From Eunapius fragilis (lineage: Eukaryota; Porifera; Demospongiae; Spongillida; Spongillidae), in NCBI GenBank assembly GCA_963681505.1, contig OY811973.1, positions 10,677,353 to 10,741,352 of the forward strand: a stretch of DNA of 64,000 nt. Direction: 5' to 3'. Below, piece after piece: positions 10,052 to 20,872 of the stretch. Position 1 is the stretch's first letter. Each line of letters opens with the position of its first letter. The notes below the pieces were generated by a model. That model saw nothing but the letters and a program-made list of their open reading frames with translations, searched no databases and was not told the origin of the DNA. The position numbers and the translations under genes were made by a program.

Positions 10052-11411
10052 TATTTTAACTTTCATTTTGAGGCCATATACTAGCTTGTTTTCCTACAGC
10101 CAGGCACTAATCTTGAGCAATGCTGCCACAATGCTCCTTGGTGCATATTTGCGTCCAGTATATCATGCGTGTTGTAGCTCATATAAAGTGCCCAACAATT
10201 GCATACAAAAATACCATCGTTTTCTAATCAATTGATCAAATGTTACTAAGAAGCTTAAGCAATATTCAGTGGTGCTAGAGGCATTTTAGGGAGAGCAGCT
10301 GTTTTCCCCTGAGTACTGGTATAGGACGTGATGGCTGTTGGACCCTTGGTACTGTGATAAGATTCTGACCAAACCAACAGCATTGGTCAAAACTGGGCCC
10401 CGCAACGGGAGGAGGCGTGCCACGTGTGACGGTTTAATTTTGGGCACCCACCTTGGAAACCAATGATTTATAGGCCCTATTCATAGATAATATCTATGCC
10501 CTATTCAAAACTGTGCCGTGCAGCGCAGCGGCGTGCCTATAAAGTAGCTCTTTTTTGTCCTTAGGTGTTGCACAGGTTTGAACAATGCAATTTTGTGGTG
10601 TATTTAAAGCTGCGCGTTTGTATTTGTTGTGTACGTACGTTCTCGTACTATATACAGCTAAGACCCCTTTGCCGTGTCATCCCGGGAAGGATCAAAACAT
10701 TAGCTTGTTTTGGACCAAAACGTGTGCGTTATTTCGAATTTATGTCGTACGAATGATGTCACTGTACGTACAAACCATGAATTGTCAATTGAACAATTGC
10801 GTCATTGCCATCGTATGGTCCAAAACAATATGGCCGCTAATGTTTTGATCCTTCTCGGGATGACACGGCAAGGGGTCTATACCATATCGAAAAATGGCCA
10901 TACGCATCGGAGGACATCAGCAAAAAAATTCTAATTTGAATTTATAAACTTTTAAAAATATAGCAAACATTCTTTCCTTTGCAAATTCCTAATTTCAGTT
11001 TCAAATTGACAAATCTTGCAACGCTAAAATCAAGAAACGTTTTTCAATTAGTAGCGTAATTTCTACCGTAATGCTAGTTTCAGTTATGTAAAAGTATTTT
11101 TGTAGTTATGAGGAACAAATTAGGCACCGCACCTCAGGAGGCTCGATGTTGAAAATTCAAATAAAGTAGTGATCGGCATGCGCGATAGCGTACATAGGTA
11201 GTTCCACGTAGCGGTGACCCGCAGCTGTGGGAACCAGGGTCTGGGTACGAGACGAGCTCAGCGCTGAGTCAGCGGGACTTTTGACAGGCAGGCGTGAGTG
11301 AATGTGACCTGTGTGGATTTCCACTGTACAAAGCACGTACTTTTAATAATGTCTCGCACGCAATAAACACCAACTCTCCCCCCTAAGATGTTTGTCATAT
11401 GGTGTAACTGG
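10052..11411. other. Intergenic stretch with small inverted-repeat elements
   Basis: No protein-coding gene recognised. It holds the MITE at 10,661-10,878 and a reverse-oriented member of the TAGTCTCGTACCCAGACC family at about 11,190-11,252. The rest is AT-rich. Confidence 0.5.
10661..10878. mobile_element. 218 bp MITE with about 60 bp terminal inverted repeats
   Basis: The left arm begins AGACCCCTTTGCCGTGTCAT at 10,661; the right arm ends with its near-complement at 10,878 (read inward AGACCCCTTGCCGTGTCATC). Both arms continue through GGATCAAAACATTAGC to TTTTGGACCA. The flanking bases contain TA on both sides, compatible with a TA-targeting family. No coding capacity. Confidence 0.8.
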
Positions 11412-11480
11412 TATAGAGCTCTTTCATCGCGTGATCCGTAGCAGCAATCATGTGATATATTAGTTGACGTAATCAATTAT

Positions 11481-11499
11481 CCGCCATATTGGTGCTCGG
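11481..11499 (+). promoter_or_regulatory. YY1-like motif upstream of YqaJ-type exon
   Basis: CCGCCATATTGG is the complement of AATATGGCGG, which matches the YY1 core AAnATGGCGGC at nine of ten positions. It sits 27-45 bases before the ATG at 11,526. Its mirror copy upstream of the THAP exon makes a promoter role more likely than chance. YY1 use in this organism is inferred. Confidence 0.45.
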
Positions 11500-11525
11500 G
11501 TATTCCGCTCTTTTAAACGTAAAGC

Positions 11526-11808
11526 ATGTCAAAGCTGTCTTTGTATGCAGATAGCTTGCCTCCAGATGCAAAGACTCGATATATGGATAAAATGGAAAGC
11601 ATTGGTGGGTTAGATCCGTTCTCATCTGACTTCGTTGGAGAAAAATCGGACGTTGTACCACTAGTTAGTGGATGCGATTTGGTATCGTATTTAGTATTGC
11701 AGACCAGTTTTATAACTAGCAAACAGTTCAAAGCCCATAAATCTCTGGAAGCTTATAACCAGTCTGTTAGTGGATGGGTGAAAGACATACGAACGCACAT
11801 CGTCTCGG
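11526..11808 (+). CDS. N-terminal fragment of a SWIM/YqaJ-type transposon-associated protein
   Basis: It begins MSKLSLYADSLPPDAKTRYM and contains CDLVSYLVLQTSF and the block KSLEAYNQSVSGWVKD. This order (small PYAxSLPxxAKxRY start, DIVNYLV block, K-x-LEAYNQFVxGWV block) is the N terminus I know from the large invertebrate family that continues into a SWIM zinc finger and a YqaJ-like exonuclease. Those later domains are absent here. The frame stays open to 12,092, but after about 11,808 it is the antisense of the THAP gene and not family-like. The start is taken as the first Met, 35 bases after a CCGCCATATTGG motif. Confidence 0.55.
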
Positions 11809-12264
11809 TGGACATACCCCCGCTACTTTCATTCAGCTCACTATCCACAGCCTTTGACTTTGCCGCAACTCCTGGTACACTGCACTTTTTATTCGCATTT
11901 TTTTCTCGCTTAGTAGCTGCGCGCCGTCTTTTCGAGTACCTAAGGAGCCGTTCAATGTCGCTGTTACTTGGGCTTTTCTTACATATACCCGGAAGATTCA
12001 GTGAAGGCAGCCAATCTGGGTCTAATTCACTATACAGTGACTGCGCTGGTTTGCCCTTGATGAAGTGCAGGGAACATATCCGAGCGTTATGAAGTGACGC
12101 CGAGTCTTTACGACCGATTGCAGCCAGGAAGCCGTTCCTTTGTCTCTGTGACAATTCTAGCTCATATTCACCATACTGGGCTCTTACTTTAGGTATCCTG
12201 TACAATCTTGTGCCCTTGCCTACCATAGAATTGGTCAAACACTGGTCACAACGCAGACTCCCAT
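11753..12264 (-). CDS. THAP-type zinc finger protein, first exon with one-base shift
   Basis: Codons from 12,238 give GTRLYRIP, ARICSLHF (Cys and His zinc ligands) and DPDWLPSLNL, the equivalents of the THAP C2CH signature and its terminal AVPxx box. The expected N terminus, MGVCVVTS, lies just upstream from 12,264 in another frame. It and the next ligand (C in CLTNSM) would join if one base were restored near 12,243-12,250, so either a lesion or an error separates the first two zinc ligands. After the finger comes a basic tail (YSKRRRAATKREK). A good donor, GGGG|GTATGT, lies near 11,815; codons beyond it to the stop at 11,753 are antisense to the facing YqaJ-type exon. THAP fingers bind DNA and are common in transposases. 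Confidence 0.68.
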
Positions 12265-12269
12265 TTCAG

Positions 12270-12288
12270 CCGAGCATCAATATGGCGG
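12270..12288 (-). promoter_or_regulatory. YY1-like motif upstream of THAP exon
   Basis: ATCAATATGGCGGAC on the plus strand, i.e. CCGCCATATTGAT in the direction of the minus-strand THAP gene, 6-24 bases before its presumed ATG at 12,264. It is the inverted counterpart of the site at 11,481. Confidence 0.45.
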
Positions 12289-12419
12289 ACACGATACATT
12301 TACGTGATTAATTGCTTTTTGTCATGTGACCATGAAAGAGCTCTATAGTCAAATGTTTGGCTTACTTCAATTCTCCATCCGGTATAGGTAGTCCACCTTT
12401 CTCTGCCCTGAGAGAAGCA

Positions 12420-12450
12420 CCCCCCCCCCCCCCCCCCCCCCCTCCCCCCC
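12420..12450. repeat. Poly-C run
   Basis: Some 30 bases of C with a single T; a typical low-complexity tract of this window. Poly-Pro or poly-Gly ORFs across it are meaningless. Confidence 0.9.
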
Positions 12451-12614
12451 TTTTGATATCTCTCTCTGTCCCTCCTCATAAACTCCTGCTTCCATCCTCT
12501 GGTCATATGTTAGTTGCTTGTTGGTGTATGTTGTATATGTTAATGTGTATACATACATGTACATGTGTCACAGTGGATCTAGTGTATGTTGTGGCCCCTT
12601 GCATGCTTTATACA

Positions 12615-12921
12615 CAAGGAAATAAAAACATTCTCACTGAGAAAGTTGGTGGGATATAGGTTTTGCAGGCAAATAGTATACTAGTATACTGGTGTAAAAA
12701 GCAAGGAAACAAGTTTTATCAGAAGGGAAAATGTAATAGTCCTATATTTAGCACACTTCGACTAAGGCATATGCTGTTTCTGTGCTAAATATAGGACTAT
12801 TACATTTTCCCTTCTGATAAAACTTGTTTTCTTGCTTTTTACACCAGTATACTAGTATACTATTTGCCTGCAAAACCTATATCCCACCAACTTTCTCAGT
12901 GAGAATGTTTTTATTTCCTTG
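12615..12921. mobile_element. Hairpin MITE: 141 bp arms, 25 bp loop
   Basis: The arm at 12,615-12,755 (starts CAAGGAAATAAAAACATTCT) is almost perfectly complementary to 12,781-12,921. No coding capacity. A transcript through it would form a dsRNA stem of about 140 bp. Other members: a diverged full copy at 21,376-21,666 and a single half at about 32,686-32,798. The near-identity of the arms suggests youth or gene conversion between arms. Confidence 0.9.
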
Positions 12922-13009
12922 TTTCCTTAATTTTTTTAACACCCAAATAGGTACTTTTGCTTAATTAGACTTGATAAGACCGTATGTAGGCTTTTAGGCT
13001 TTTGTGTAT

Positions 13010-13375
13010 CAAAGCCTAAATGCGAGTCCTCCAGCAAATTCTAAAGCTATTGGTGCAATTTTCATTGCTTAAAAGTGTTCCTGTCCCGAGTTATGAGTTT
13101 CCAAGAAGAAGAAGAAGAAGAAGACGACCCGCCCATTATTTTAGGAAGGGGAACGAGGACAGCAGTATTTTTCGTTCTCGACAACCACGCGGTTCTACGA
13201 CGTGAAACAAAAACGAAACTACTCAGTTTTGACTTCTAGATCGATTGCCGCAACAAGTTAGACGATCCGATCGTCGGGAGCGAAGCTACGGTAGGGTCGC
13301 GGAATTTTAATTAAATTCATAGTCGGGGTCAAAACCTATATGGAAGTCTCTAGCGAGACTTCCGATATAGTTGTA
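13010..13375. repeat. Dispersed repeat R1, copy 1
   Basis: About 330 bases that match 22,465-22,790 at roughly 60-70% by eye: shared landmarks are AAAAGTGTTCCT, a GAA-rich tract, CAACCACGCGGTT, GTCGGGAG and ATCGGGGTCAAA-type (here AGTCGGGGTCAAAACC). Both copies finish with a small hairpin; here GGAAGTCTC, loop TAGC, GAGACTTCC. Each copy follows a long-hairpin MITE. Identity unknown; a Helitron-like 3' end is one possibility. Confidence 0.55.
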
Positions 13376-14389
13376 TGCACTGTATGTTGTGTCAATGGTG
13401 TACATGTATCTGCATGTGTTGACCATAATTATACAGGGTGATTTGAGGTCGCGCAAAAGCTTTGAAATGGTAGAACTGGTATAACTCCAGAGCTGAGCAT
13501 GGAAAAATTATGCTATTGAACCAAATAAAATGCCAGTGATTAATACAAAGTTATTAATTAGTAGTTTTAAAAGTAACTGCTCAGTTTATTTAAATGTTCA
13601 GTTCTGGAATTACACCATTTTGCGCAACTTTGAAATCACCATATACACATGCTGGCCTGCATGTGACAGGTTTGTGTGCATATGTGCTGCTATTGAGTAT
13701 ATGCACAATTACCCTCTCACTCACTTTCATCACGGCTTTGAGGTGTGCATATGGGTGTATATGTAGAGGGGTACTCTGATTAGGGATGGTATAAGTTAGT
13801 ACCATCAACCTCAGTCAGGACTGGATTTGCTATAAAAATCAGCACATCCTCTTGATTTAAAGGTGAGCCCATACCTATAAATAAAATGGCTACATTTAAA
13901 AATAATAATAATTGAAAGGAATTATAGAACAATTTAGGTGTGTAGTGTAGTAGAGCACTGTGTGTGTGCACGCTAGTACACATGTGTATGTGTGTATATG
14001 TATGTGTGTGCATTTGTGTCCTAGCATATGCATCATATTATTGCAATGTACCGATTAAGGGGCATCCCAGTCCCACCCAAGCTAGAGGGAGCACTGTAAG
14101 GTGCCGCATGGAAGCTTTGTACTTTGTCTGCAGTGGGGTGAGCATGGACTTGTGGTGCCCTGTGCCCCTACCCCCCGCCATTGACTAATGCTGCAAACCT
14201 TACCAGCCATCTAAAGGACTATGTACACTTACTATCTTGAGTGGGCATTTAGGCATAGTTAGACCATCACAAACTAGCTAAAAGATACACAAACTTTTGG
14301 TAGCTGTTTACACCAGCAGTTAAAGTTTGTATAAGTATAGTAATAAGCAGGGCTATGCCGGTAAGAGGGCAAGTTTATAATGAATGATA
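13376..14389. other. Non-coding stretch before segmental duplication A
   Basis: AT-rich with short TG/TATG simple repeats (13,960-14,020). No recognisable gene, RNA or mobile element. Confidence 0.45.
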
Positions 14390-14783
14390 TTGAACATGAA
14401 TATTAAATGATATTAAACATGAATTGACGTGCCATGTTCATGTAATACTATAAAAAACACTAGTTATATGAATAAGTGCTTTTATTAAAATAAAAAAAAC
14501 TACTTGATATTCTTAGTGACACCAATGTCCTCTTACAGCTTCTTTCTTACGAACTGGAAATTAGAAATTCGAAAAGAATATAAAACATGTACAAACACAA
14601 AATACATGCATAGACTATTTTTAAAAACAATACTATAGAAGAAAAGTAATTAGTACTTCACAGGGACTGGGAACGGGTTGCATACAATGTTACGGTGAGG
14701 ATATTAAATGGCGGCGGATATATGTGTTGCAGGCATTTTGTACCTGAAACGTAATTTGATGGGGTGGTGTGTTTTTCTTTATC

Positions 14784-15002
14784 TCAGTAAGCAATAACCC
14801 ATACTCTTCCCATGAGCGGGCGAACAAATAAGGTGTCTTTCAGTGAAAAATGATATCGATTCCCATCGATATCCGCCGCCATCCCACCATTGGGTGTGGC
14901 GAATGCATTTCGTTCCCAGCCCCAGGTGATACAATCTATTGTGTTTCCAAAATCTCTGCTCAGAGTTACCATTGTTAAGGATGGAATAATGTATATAGGC
15001 AC
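14784..15002 (-). CDS. Unrecognised small ORF or exon, downstream of gene A
   Basis: 72 codons ending in TGA. The body (TWGWERNAFATPNGGMAADI, then DGNRYHFSL and FVRP) looks protein-like in composition. The same stretch in copy B (about 42,845-43,085) keeps GWERDAFTTPNGGMAADI but has a CTTG insertion after HFSLN that shifts the frame. It may be an exon of a gene lost in one copy, or conserved non-coding DNA. No family recognised. Confidence 0.3.
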   Translation of the reverse strand: MPIYIIPSLTMVTLSRDFGNTIDCITWGWERNAFATPNGGMAADIDGNRYHFSLKDTLFVRPLMGRVWVIAY

Positions 15003-15299
15003 ACTATACGGGCACTGTTAAATGGAGCCACCATGCTCTACCAATTGTATCTGTACCATTCCAAAATAAACAATTGGTCCTAAAGTATGTCATGAACTAT
15101 ATTTAGTTAACCATAATGTAACATTATTGGTGATTAATAGATGTGGGCTTCACACATGACCGTGAGAACTGCCTTGATTGAATATCTTCTAGCCAGGGCA
15201 TACCCTACCCATCTACAACTGTCTTGGACTCGTTAACCCAACCATATGGCTTGAAAGATAGAAGCAGAATGTCTGCTACTGACTGCATATGTATAATAT

Positions 15300-15410
15300 T
15301 AATGTCACTCCAATAGTCCAATGATGCCACACACCAATAGTCCAATGGTGCCCACACACTCCAATGATGCCACACACCAATAGTCCAATGATGCCCATAC
15401 ACTAATCAGT
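15300..15410. repeat. Short tandem repeat with CCAATAGTCCAATGATGCC
   Basis: About four imperfect 25-30 base units. The corresponding array in copy B (43,378-43,525) has one or two more units with variants, so it is length-polymorphic between the copies. Confidence 0.8.
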
Positions 15411-15466
15411 ACACAGCCTGCGATACACATGACTGATTTGAACAAAATGACAGTAAAGTTGGCAGC

Positions 15467-15629
15467 TTAATCTTTAGCACTTTCAACATAGCCCTGTACA
15501 TGAGCCTCATTATGGACCACATTCAAATCTACAACTGTGGACTGGTAAGCTGTAGCTTGAAATGCTCCGTCTGACCAATCACTGGGGTTCTGCATATTGT
15601 TCTCCTTCTGAGATGGTTTTGAGTGTACT
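15467..15629 (-). CDS. Gene A exon 16: cytoplasmic tail and stop
   Basis: The acceptor CCTATGTAG is followed by VHSKPSQKENNMQNPS...HVQGYVESAKD and stop TAA. It joins exon 15 (...VASLF) in phase 2, restoring R. Copy B differs by one residue (DLNAV for DLNVV). The joining intron is 2.15 kb in A and 1.35 kb in B. Confidence 0.65.
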
Positions 15630-18600
15630 CTACATAGGTCAAGGAACAAAATGATTTGATTATAAGTTCAACAGAAGTAAAATTTTTAGCTCTTAAAAAA
15701 GGCCATGCAATTAAAAACTTGGACTGCTAGTAATTCAAATTAACAGCATGCACAAGTGGCTCTTTTAAGCTAAATTACTGGGAGAAAACAATTTCGGAAC
15801 CTGCAATGATCCCTAGCTTAATATTTGCCCCAACCATTAGCAGGACGACGAAATATTGGTATTCCCCATCGTTATCCAAATGAACAATTCATATAGAGGA
15901 AACACGCGTCAAATTAATTATTGATTTCCCTATTGTTAAATCAATGCATTATTTAACAGTGCAGCCAGGCGCCTTTGAAATTAATGCAAATTAATGAACT
16001 TGATGCCCTGCATAGAACAGAATAGGTAATTATATAGTCGCGCGCTCAAAATTTTCCTTTGTATGATGCATCGATTACACATTGGCTGTAAAATGTCAAA
16101 CGATGCCCTATGCTGAGACATTATTATGATTCGCTTACGTATTAGGATTAGCATATACAGGGGTAAACAATAAGTTATTTGTCCCACAACCTCCATGGCA
16201 TCATCATGCATCCCTTTGAGCTCCTTTTCTGTTGATATATCAGTAGTTGTTACATTAATATTATTTGGAAAATGTTCTCATGCCTGCTATCAGGCACTCC
16301 AGAATGAGTACACGTGCTCATAAAAACAGTGCTGATCTTGTAAACGTATCAGTCTTGTTCAAGCAATAAGAATTGAGCCGTTAACTGTGTCTGTATTCAA
16401 ACCTCCCTCTAAATATTTATTATTGGCGCATTTCTCATGCTGTTCTCTACTAGAAAATCAATTTTGTTTCATTTCCTTATATATCAAGTCACTGAGTACA
16501 TATGCAGGATATGTCTAAACCTCATCGTTTTGCCATGCCGGTCTGAAGCATGCATCCAGCCTTGTCAGTAAAAAAGAAGGAAACAGCAGGGAAAGGGAGG
16601 GGGGGGGGGGGGGAGCAGACCAATATTTAACGGTTAAAAATATACTTATACAGCATAGCAATGAAAAATAATATAGAGCGCTTTCGGGTCTAATGACGAG
16701 CCGGGTATTAAGACGAATTTTGAACAGATTTTAAAAATAAAATAAAGGATGCTTAAATAATTTGTATTCACATGTCTTTCCAACGTGTGGAGAGAAAAGT
16801 GGCTTCGATTGGACCTTCCATTGGGAAGTTACGAATCAATATGTAGCACCCACTGGTGAAATTTTTTCGAAAAACCGTCACGTTTGCTCACGTATTCAGT
16901 GCAGAAACTACATCTTTTCCAAAAATGCAGGGCGGGAAATTTCTGATTGTGACTCTATTCATATAAAAAAAAAACAGCGATGCTAGGTAGCTGTATATAC
17001 CAAAATGTACGACCCGGTAGAGATGCCAGAGCGATATGAATTTCACAATCGGCCACAACAGAATTCCATAATTTTATAGGGCTGTCGATTGCATAAGAGG
17101 ATAATAAGCCATGCAGAGGAAAGGTTCATAGACATGCGTATCTCAAGGGTCCTACACATGCATGTATAGACTATCTCTATACAGTACTGCTGACACTGAG
17201 ACAGCTTACATGCGCATCATGTATCCATCCTACTAACAATGAGGCATAGCTATCTATCCTATCAGAGCTGCTTGTAACCGCTGATGAAGTATGCACGCAT
17301 TCGTCATGCATAATAAGCGGGCTAGACCCCGCAAAACTTCTATATTTATATATATTTTTATTTTTTTCTAAGAATATAACTTCTCTCTTTTATAGTTACT
17401 CACAGAACGGTAAGTGATACGAGGTTAATTTGAAAAAAAAAAAAGGTTTCATGCAAGCCCGTAAGAACAAAGTTCGGAATTCGTCTTAATTAGCGGGAGC
17501 ACTCTACTTACGCTTCATATGCATGTGAATGTTGTTTAATTGCAACACTTTTTCATTTTTTTCTTTTCATTTACCCTTGTTTCTTTCCTTTCTATGCCAC
17601 TATTGCCAAGCTTTTGTCTAATACATGCTATAAGTACAGACTTGGTGAGGCATTATATCACTATTATCTTGACTCAATTTGGCAGTTTGCATTGCAATTT
17701 TCGAGCATAGCAAATCTTGTATTTTATACGTGGAACACGTACATGTAGAAGTAGCCTAATTGCGACAGAAGTAGAATTACCTGAAAAGTGAGGCCACACC
17801 CACAGCTACACAGACCACTCCTGCCAGGAGGGGGAGGTAGTAAAATGGAGTCAGGAGACCTGCATAACTGGTGAATCCAGGCATGATGCAGCCATCTTTG
17901 TTGCTCAGGGGGACAGAGAGCTGGGTTGTGTGGGAGTAGAGCAGATCCTCAGGGATTGCCGAGTCTCCCACTATCAGCAGCATCACCAGGAGGTCCACAC
18001 ATAGCACCACCTCAAGAAGGTTGACCACAGCTGACTTGTAGGGCTGGATGAAGGCGTAGGCACATAAGTAGACCATGAGGAGGTAGGAGGGAGGGATGGG
18101 GTTCCCGGGGAAGGGGAGGGTGAAGAGGAGGAGCAGGAACCTCCTGGCTAGCTCCATGGCACCCCACCACCTCCAGTCCTCCTTGAAGGCATTGGTGAGG
18201 GGCTCTACCAGGTGACGAAGTGACCATGGTCTCTACACAGCCAATAGATGCAAAGGTTATGTGATTAAATTTGCTGATCATGTACCAAGTACATTAGTGC
18301 CCATTCACCACACCTCAATTTACTCATACACCGCAAGGAAGAAATAAAGGTATCCCAAATTTTTCAGCCAATTTCTGTATCAATAGTTATGGCTGTTGTA
18401 CTGAGGGCTATAACATTGATGGAATGTTATTGCAGCAAGATTATAATGATGATTATAATAGATCGTAAATCATGCATGTATACAATTATAAAATGCATCC
18501 AACGTATAAGGAAATGACCAACCTTCAGTTTCTCCATGGCTATCAGTGCCACCAAAGGTATAAGCCCCGCCTCCATCACCAGGGCCAAGATGGAGAACAG

Positions 18601-20490
18601 GGCCAGGGGGAGGTGCCCATGTGAGAAGCAGTCCACTGATCCATCCACATACCACCTCTTTGGGGTTAAGGGGAGGGGAGGGGGGGGGGTCAAGGATAGA
18701 AAGCGAAGACCACCAATAGCATTATCTCAAGGAAACAAGGTAATAGGGGTAGTGATATGTGGTATGCTAAAATAGTTATGTAACATACATCAATGCATCA
18801 ATATTGTTCCACCAGTGCAATGTGCAGCACATGGCTGTATCTGAACGATGTGCAGCACATGGCTGTATCTGAACGATGTGCAGCACATGGCTGTATCTGA
18901 ACGATGTGCAGCACATGGCTGTATCTGAACGATGTGCAGCACATGGCTGTATCTGAACGATGTACAGCACATGGCTGTATCTGAACGATGTGCAGCACAT
19001 GGCTGTATCTGAACGATGTGCAGCACATGGCTGTATCTGAACGATGTGCAGCACATGGCTGTATCTGAACGATGTGCAGCACATGGCTGTATCTGAACGA
19101 TGTGCAGCACATGGCTGTATCTGAACGATGTGCGGCACATGGCTGTATCTGAACGATGTGCAGCACATGGCTGTATCTGAACGATGTGCAGCACATGGCT
19201 GTATCTGAACGATGTGCAGCACATGGCTGTATCTGAACCATGTGCAGCACATGGCTGTATCTGAACGATGTGCAGCACATGGCTGTATCTGAACGATGTG
19301 CAACACATGGCTGTATCTGAACGATGTGCAGCACATGGCTGTATCTGAACGATGTGCAGCACATGGCTGTATCTGAACGATGTGCAGCACATGGCTGTAT
19401 CTGAACATTTATATGAATAGTAATCACATGTTGTAGTTGCTGCAAAAGCAATTGACGCAAATAAAATTGCTGTTCCAAGCAAAAAAAAAGATTGCATTGA
19501 AATGCAATATGGTTAATTAAAATTCTTATAACTCTGTGACGAATATACTGCAATAACATTGAATTTTTAAAAATGCGGTTTTCCCTTGACAGCAGTGATG
19601 TAGATACCATATAATCAAATGGCCTAGCCATTTCCTAGATCATGCATGTGTGTGGGCTACATGTAGCACATCACATGACCTTACACTTTTGGTGTGTCCA
19701 TTGCTGTCTTGGATATGTGGACAGTTCAGAACACTCATGGATGTGTGCACTGCCTGGGTGTACAATAGGAGCACTAGAGTCCACACTCCATACCATGGTA
19801 TGGAACGGAGCCTCAGCACCTTCTTCCTGAGGAGTGCAGGTATGTGGGTGGTGTACAGTGATCTACCATAACCGTCCACTCACCTCATCACCAAGGTGAT
19901 CACAACAGTTAGACCAACCAGAAGAGGGGGTGTGTACCGGAGGCAGTAGGAGGCCAAAGGGTTAAGGTTCTTGAGGAGACAGAAGTCGTAAGGGAAATAG
20001 AGGGCCAGGGATGAGGAGATGTAGTAGAGATATGGACGGACTATTTCAAAGGAGATGGGAAACTCCTCACTGATGAGGGGAGCCAGCTGAGAAGGAAGGG
20101 ATCACATGACTGTCATTTGACATGCATAGTATTCTCAGCAGTTTGTATAGTGGCTCACTTGAATGGCAAACAGACAGGGGTAAGACCCTGCCATTAGTGG
20201 GTGAGGGTAAATCATGATGAGAATGGTAGCCATGACAACCACCACATCTAAGGGAAGACAAAAGGATCAGTCCAATGAAGTTACAGGGGAGCAGACCAGT
20301 AGGGACATGAGGGACTTACACAGACCCAGGATGAGTAGTCCATTCAAATTTCCACATGTAACACACCTGTTAGTCAGAGCACTAACACCATATCCTTGGG
20401 GACAGTGACCACACAGTACTCCTAATAGAAGGGGGTGTGGTTAGTGGGAAGCACACACACACACACTTACACACACACACGCACGCACAT

Positions 20491-20550
<60 letters not shown>

Positions 20551-20798
20551 GTCCTGTTGCAGTTACACTGGGCCTCAGGGCTATCATACTGGTACACACT
20601 TCCATGGGTGTTAGAGCCAGCACTGGTGTTGTGAATCTGTACACAGTGACCATTTGGACAGTGATAGGTCTTCAATGCCACACCTACAGCCACTGCCCAC
20701 AAAGATGGCTGGGGAAGAGGTATGATCATATGCATATCATCATGATGATCAAATGACAAGCCGTGCACACACACTCACACACACAAACACACACCCAA

Positions 20799-20832
<34 letters not shown>

Positions 20833-20835
20833 ACC

Positions 20836-20872
<37 letters not shown>

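Larger units (their letters stand above)
11412..12347. mobile_element. TIR-bounded element carrying THAP and YqaJ-type exons head-on
   Basis: The ends are a perfect 16-base inverted repeat, TATAGAGCTCTTTCAT at 11,412-11,427 and its complement at 12,332-12,347. A second inner inverted repeat, CCGCCATATTGRTGCTCGG, lies at 11,481-11,499 and 12,270-12,288, at comparable distances (69 and 59 bases) from the ends. Inside, a plus-strand first exon and a minus-strand first exon run toward each other and meet around 11,750-11,815. The simplest reading is an internally deleted copy of a larger DNA transposon with two convergent genes. The family is not one I can name. Confidence 0.58.

Noticed and set aside
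11809-12092. Extension of the YqaJ-type ORF to 188 codons
   Set aside because: Beyond about 11,808 it is the antisense of the THAP exon and loses family resemblance.
18825-19406. Possible CRISPR-like array of 28 bp repeats
   Set aside because: The units are contiguous with no unique spacers, and the context is eukaryotic.
18776-19631. Three overlapping 210-277 codon ORFs (SDTAMCCTSFRYSHVLHIVQ-type)
   Set aside because: A 28 bp minisatellite cycles all three frames; it lies in an intron of gene A and its unit number differs in copy B.
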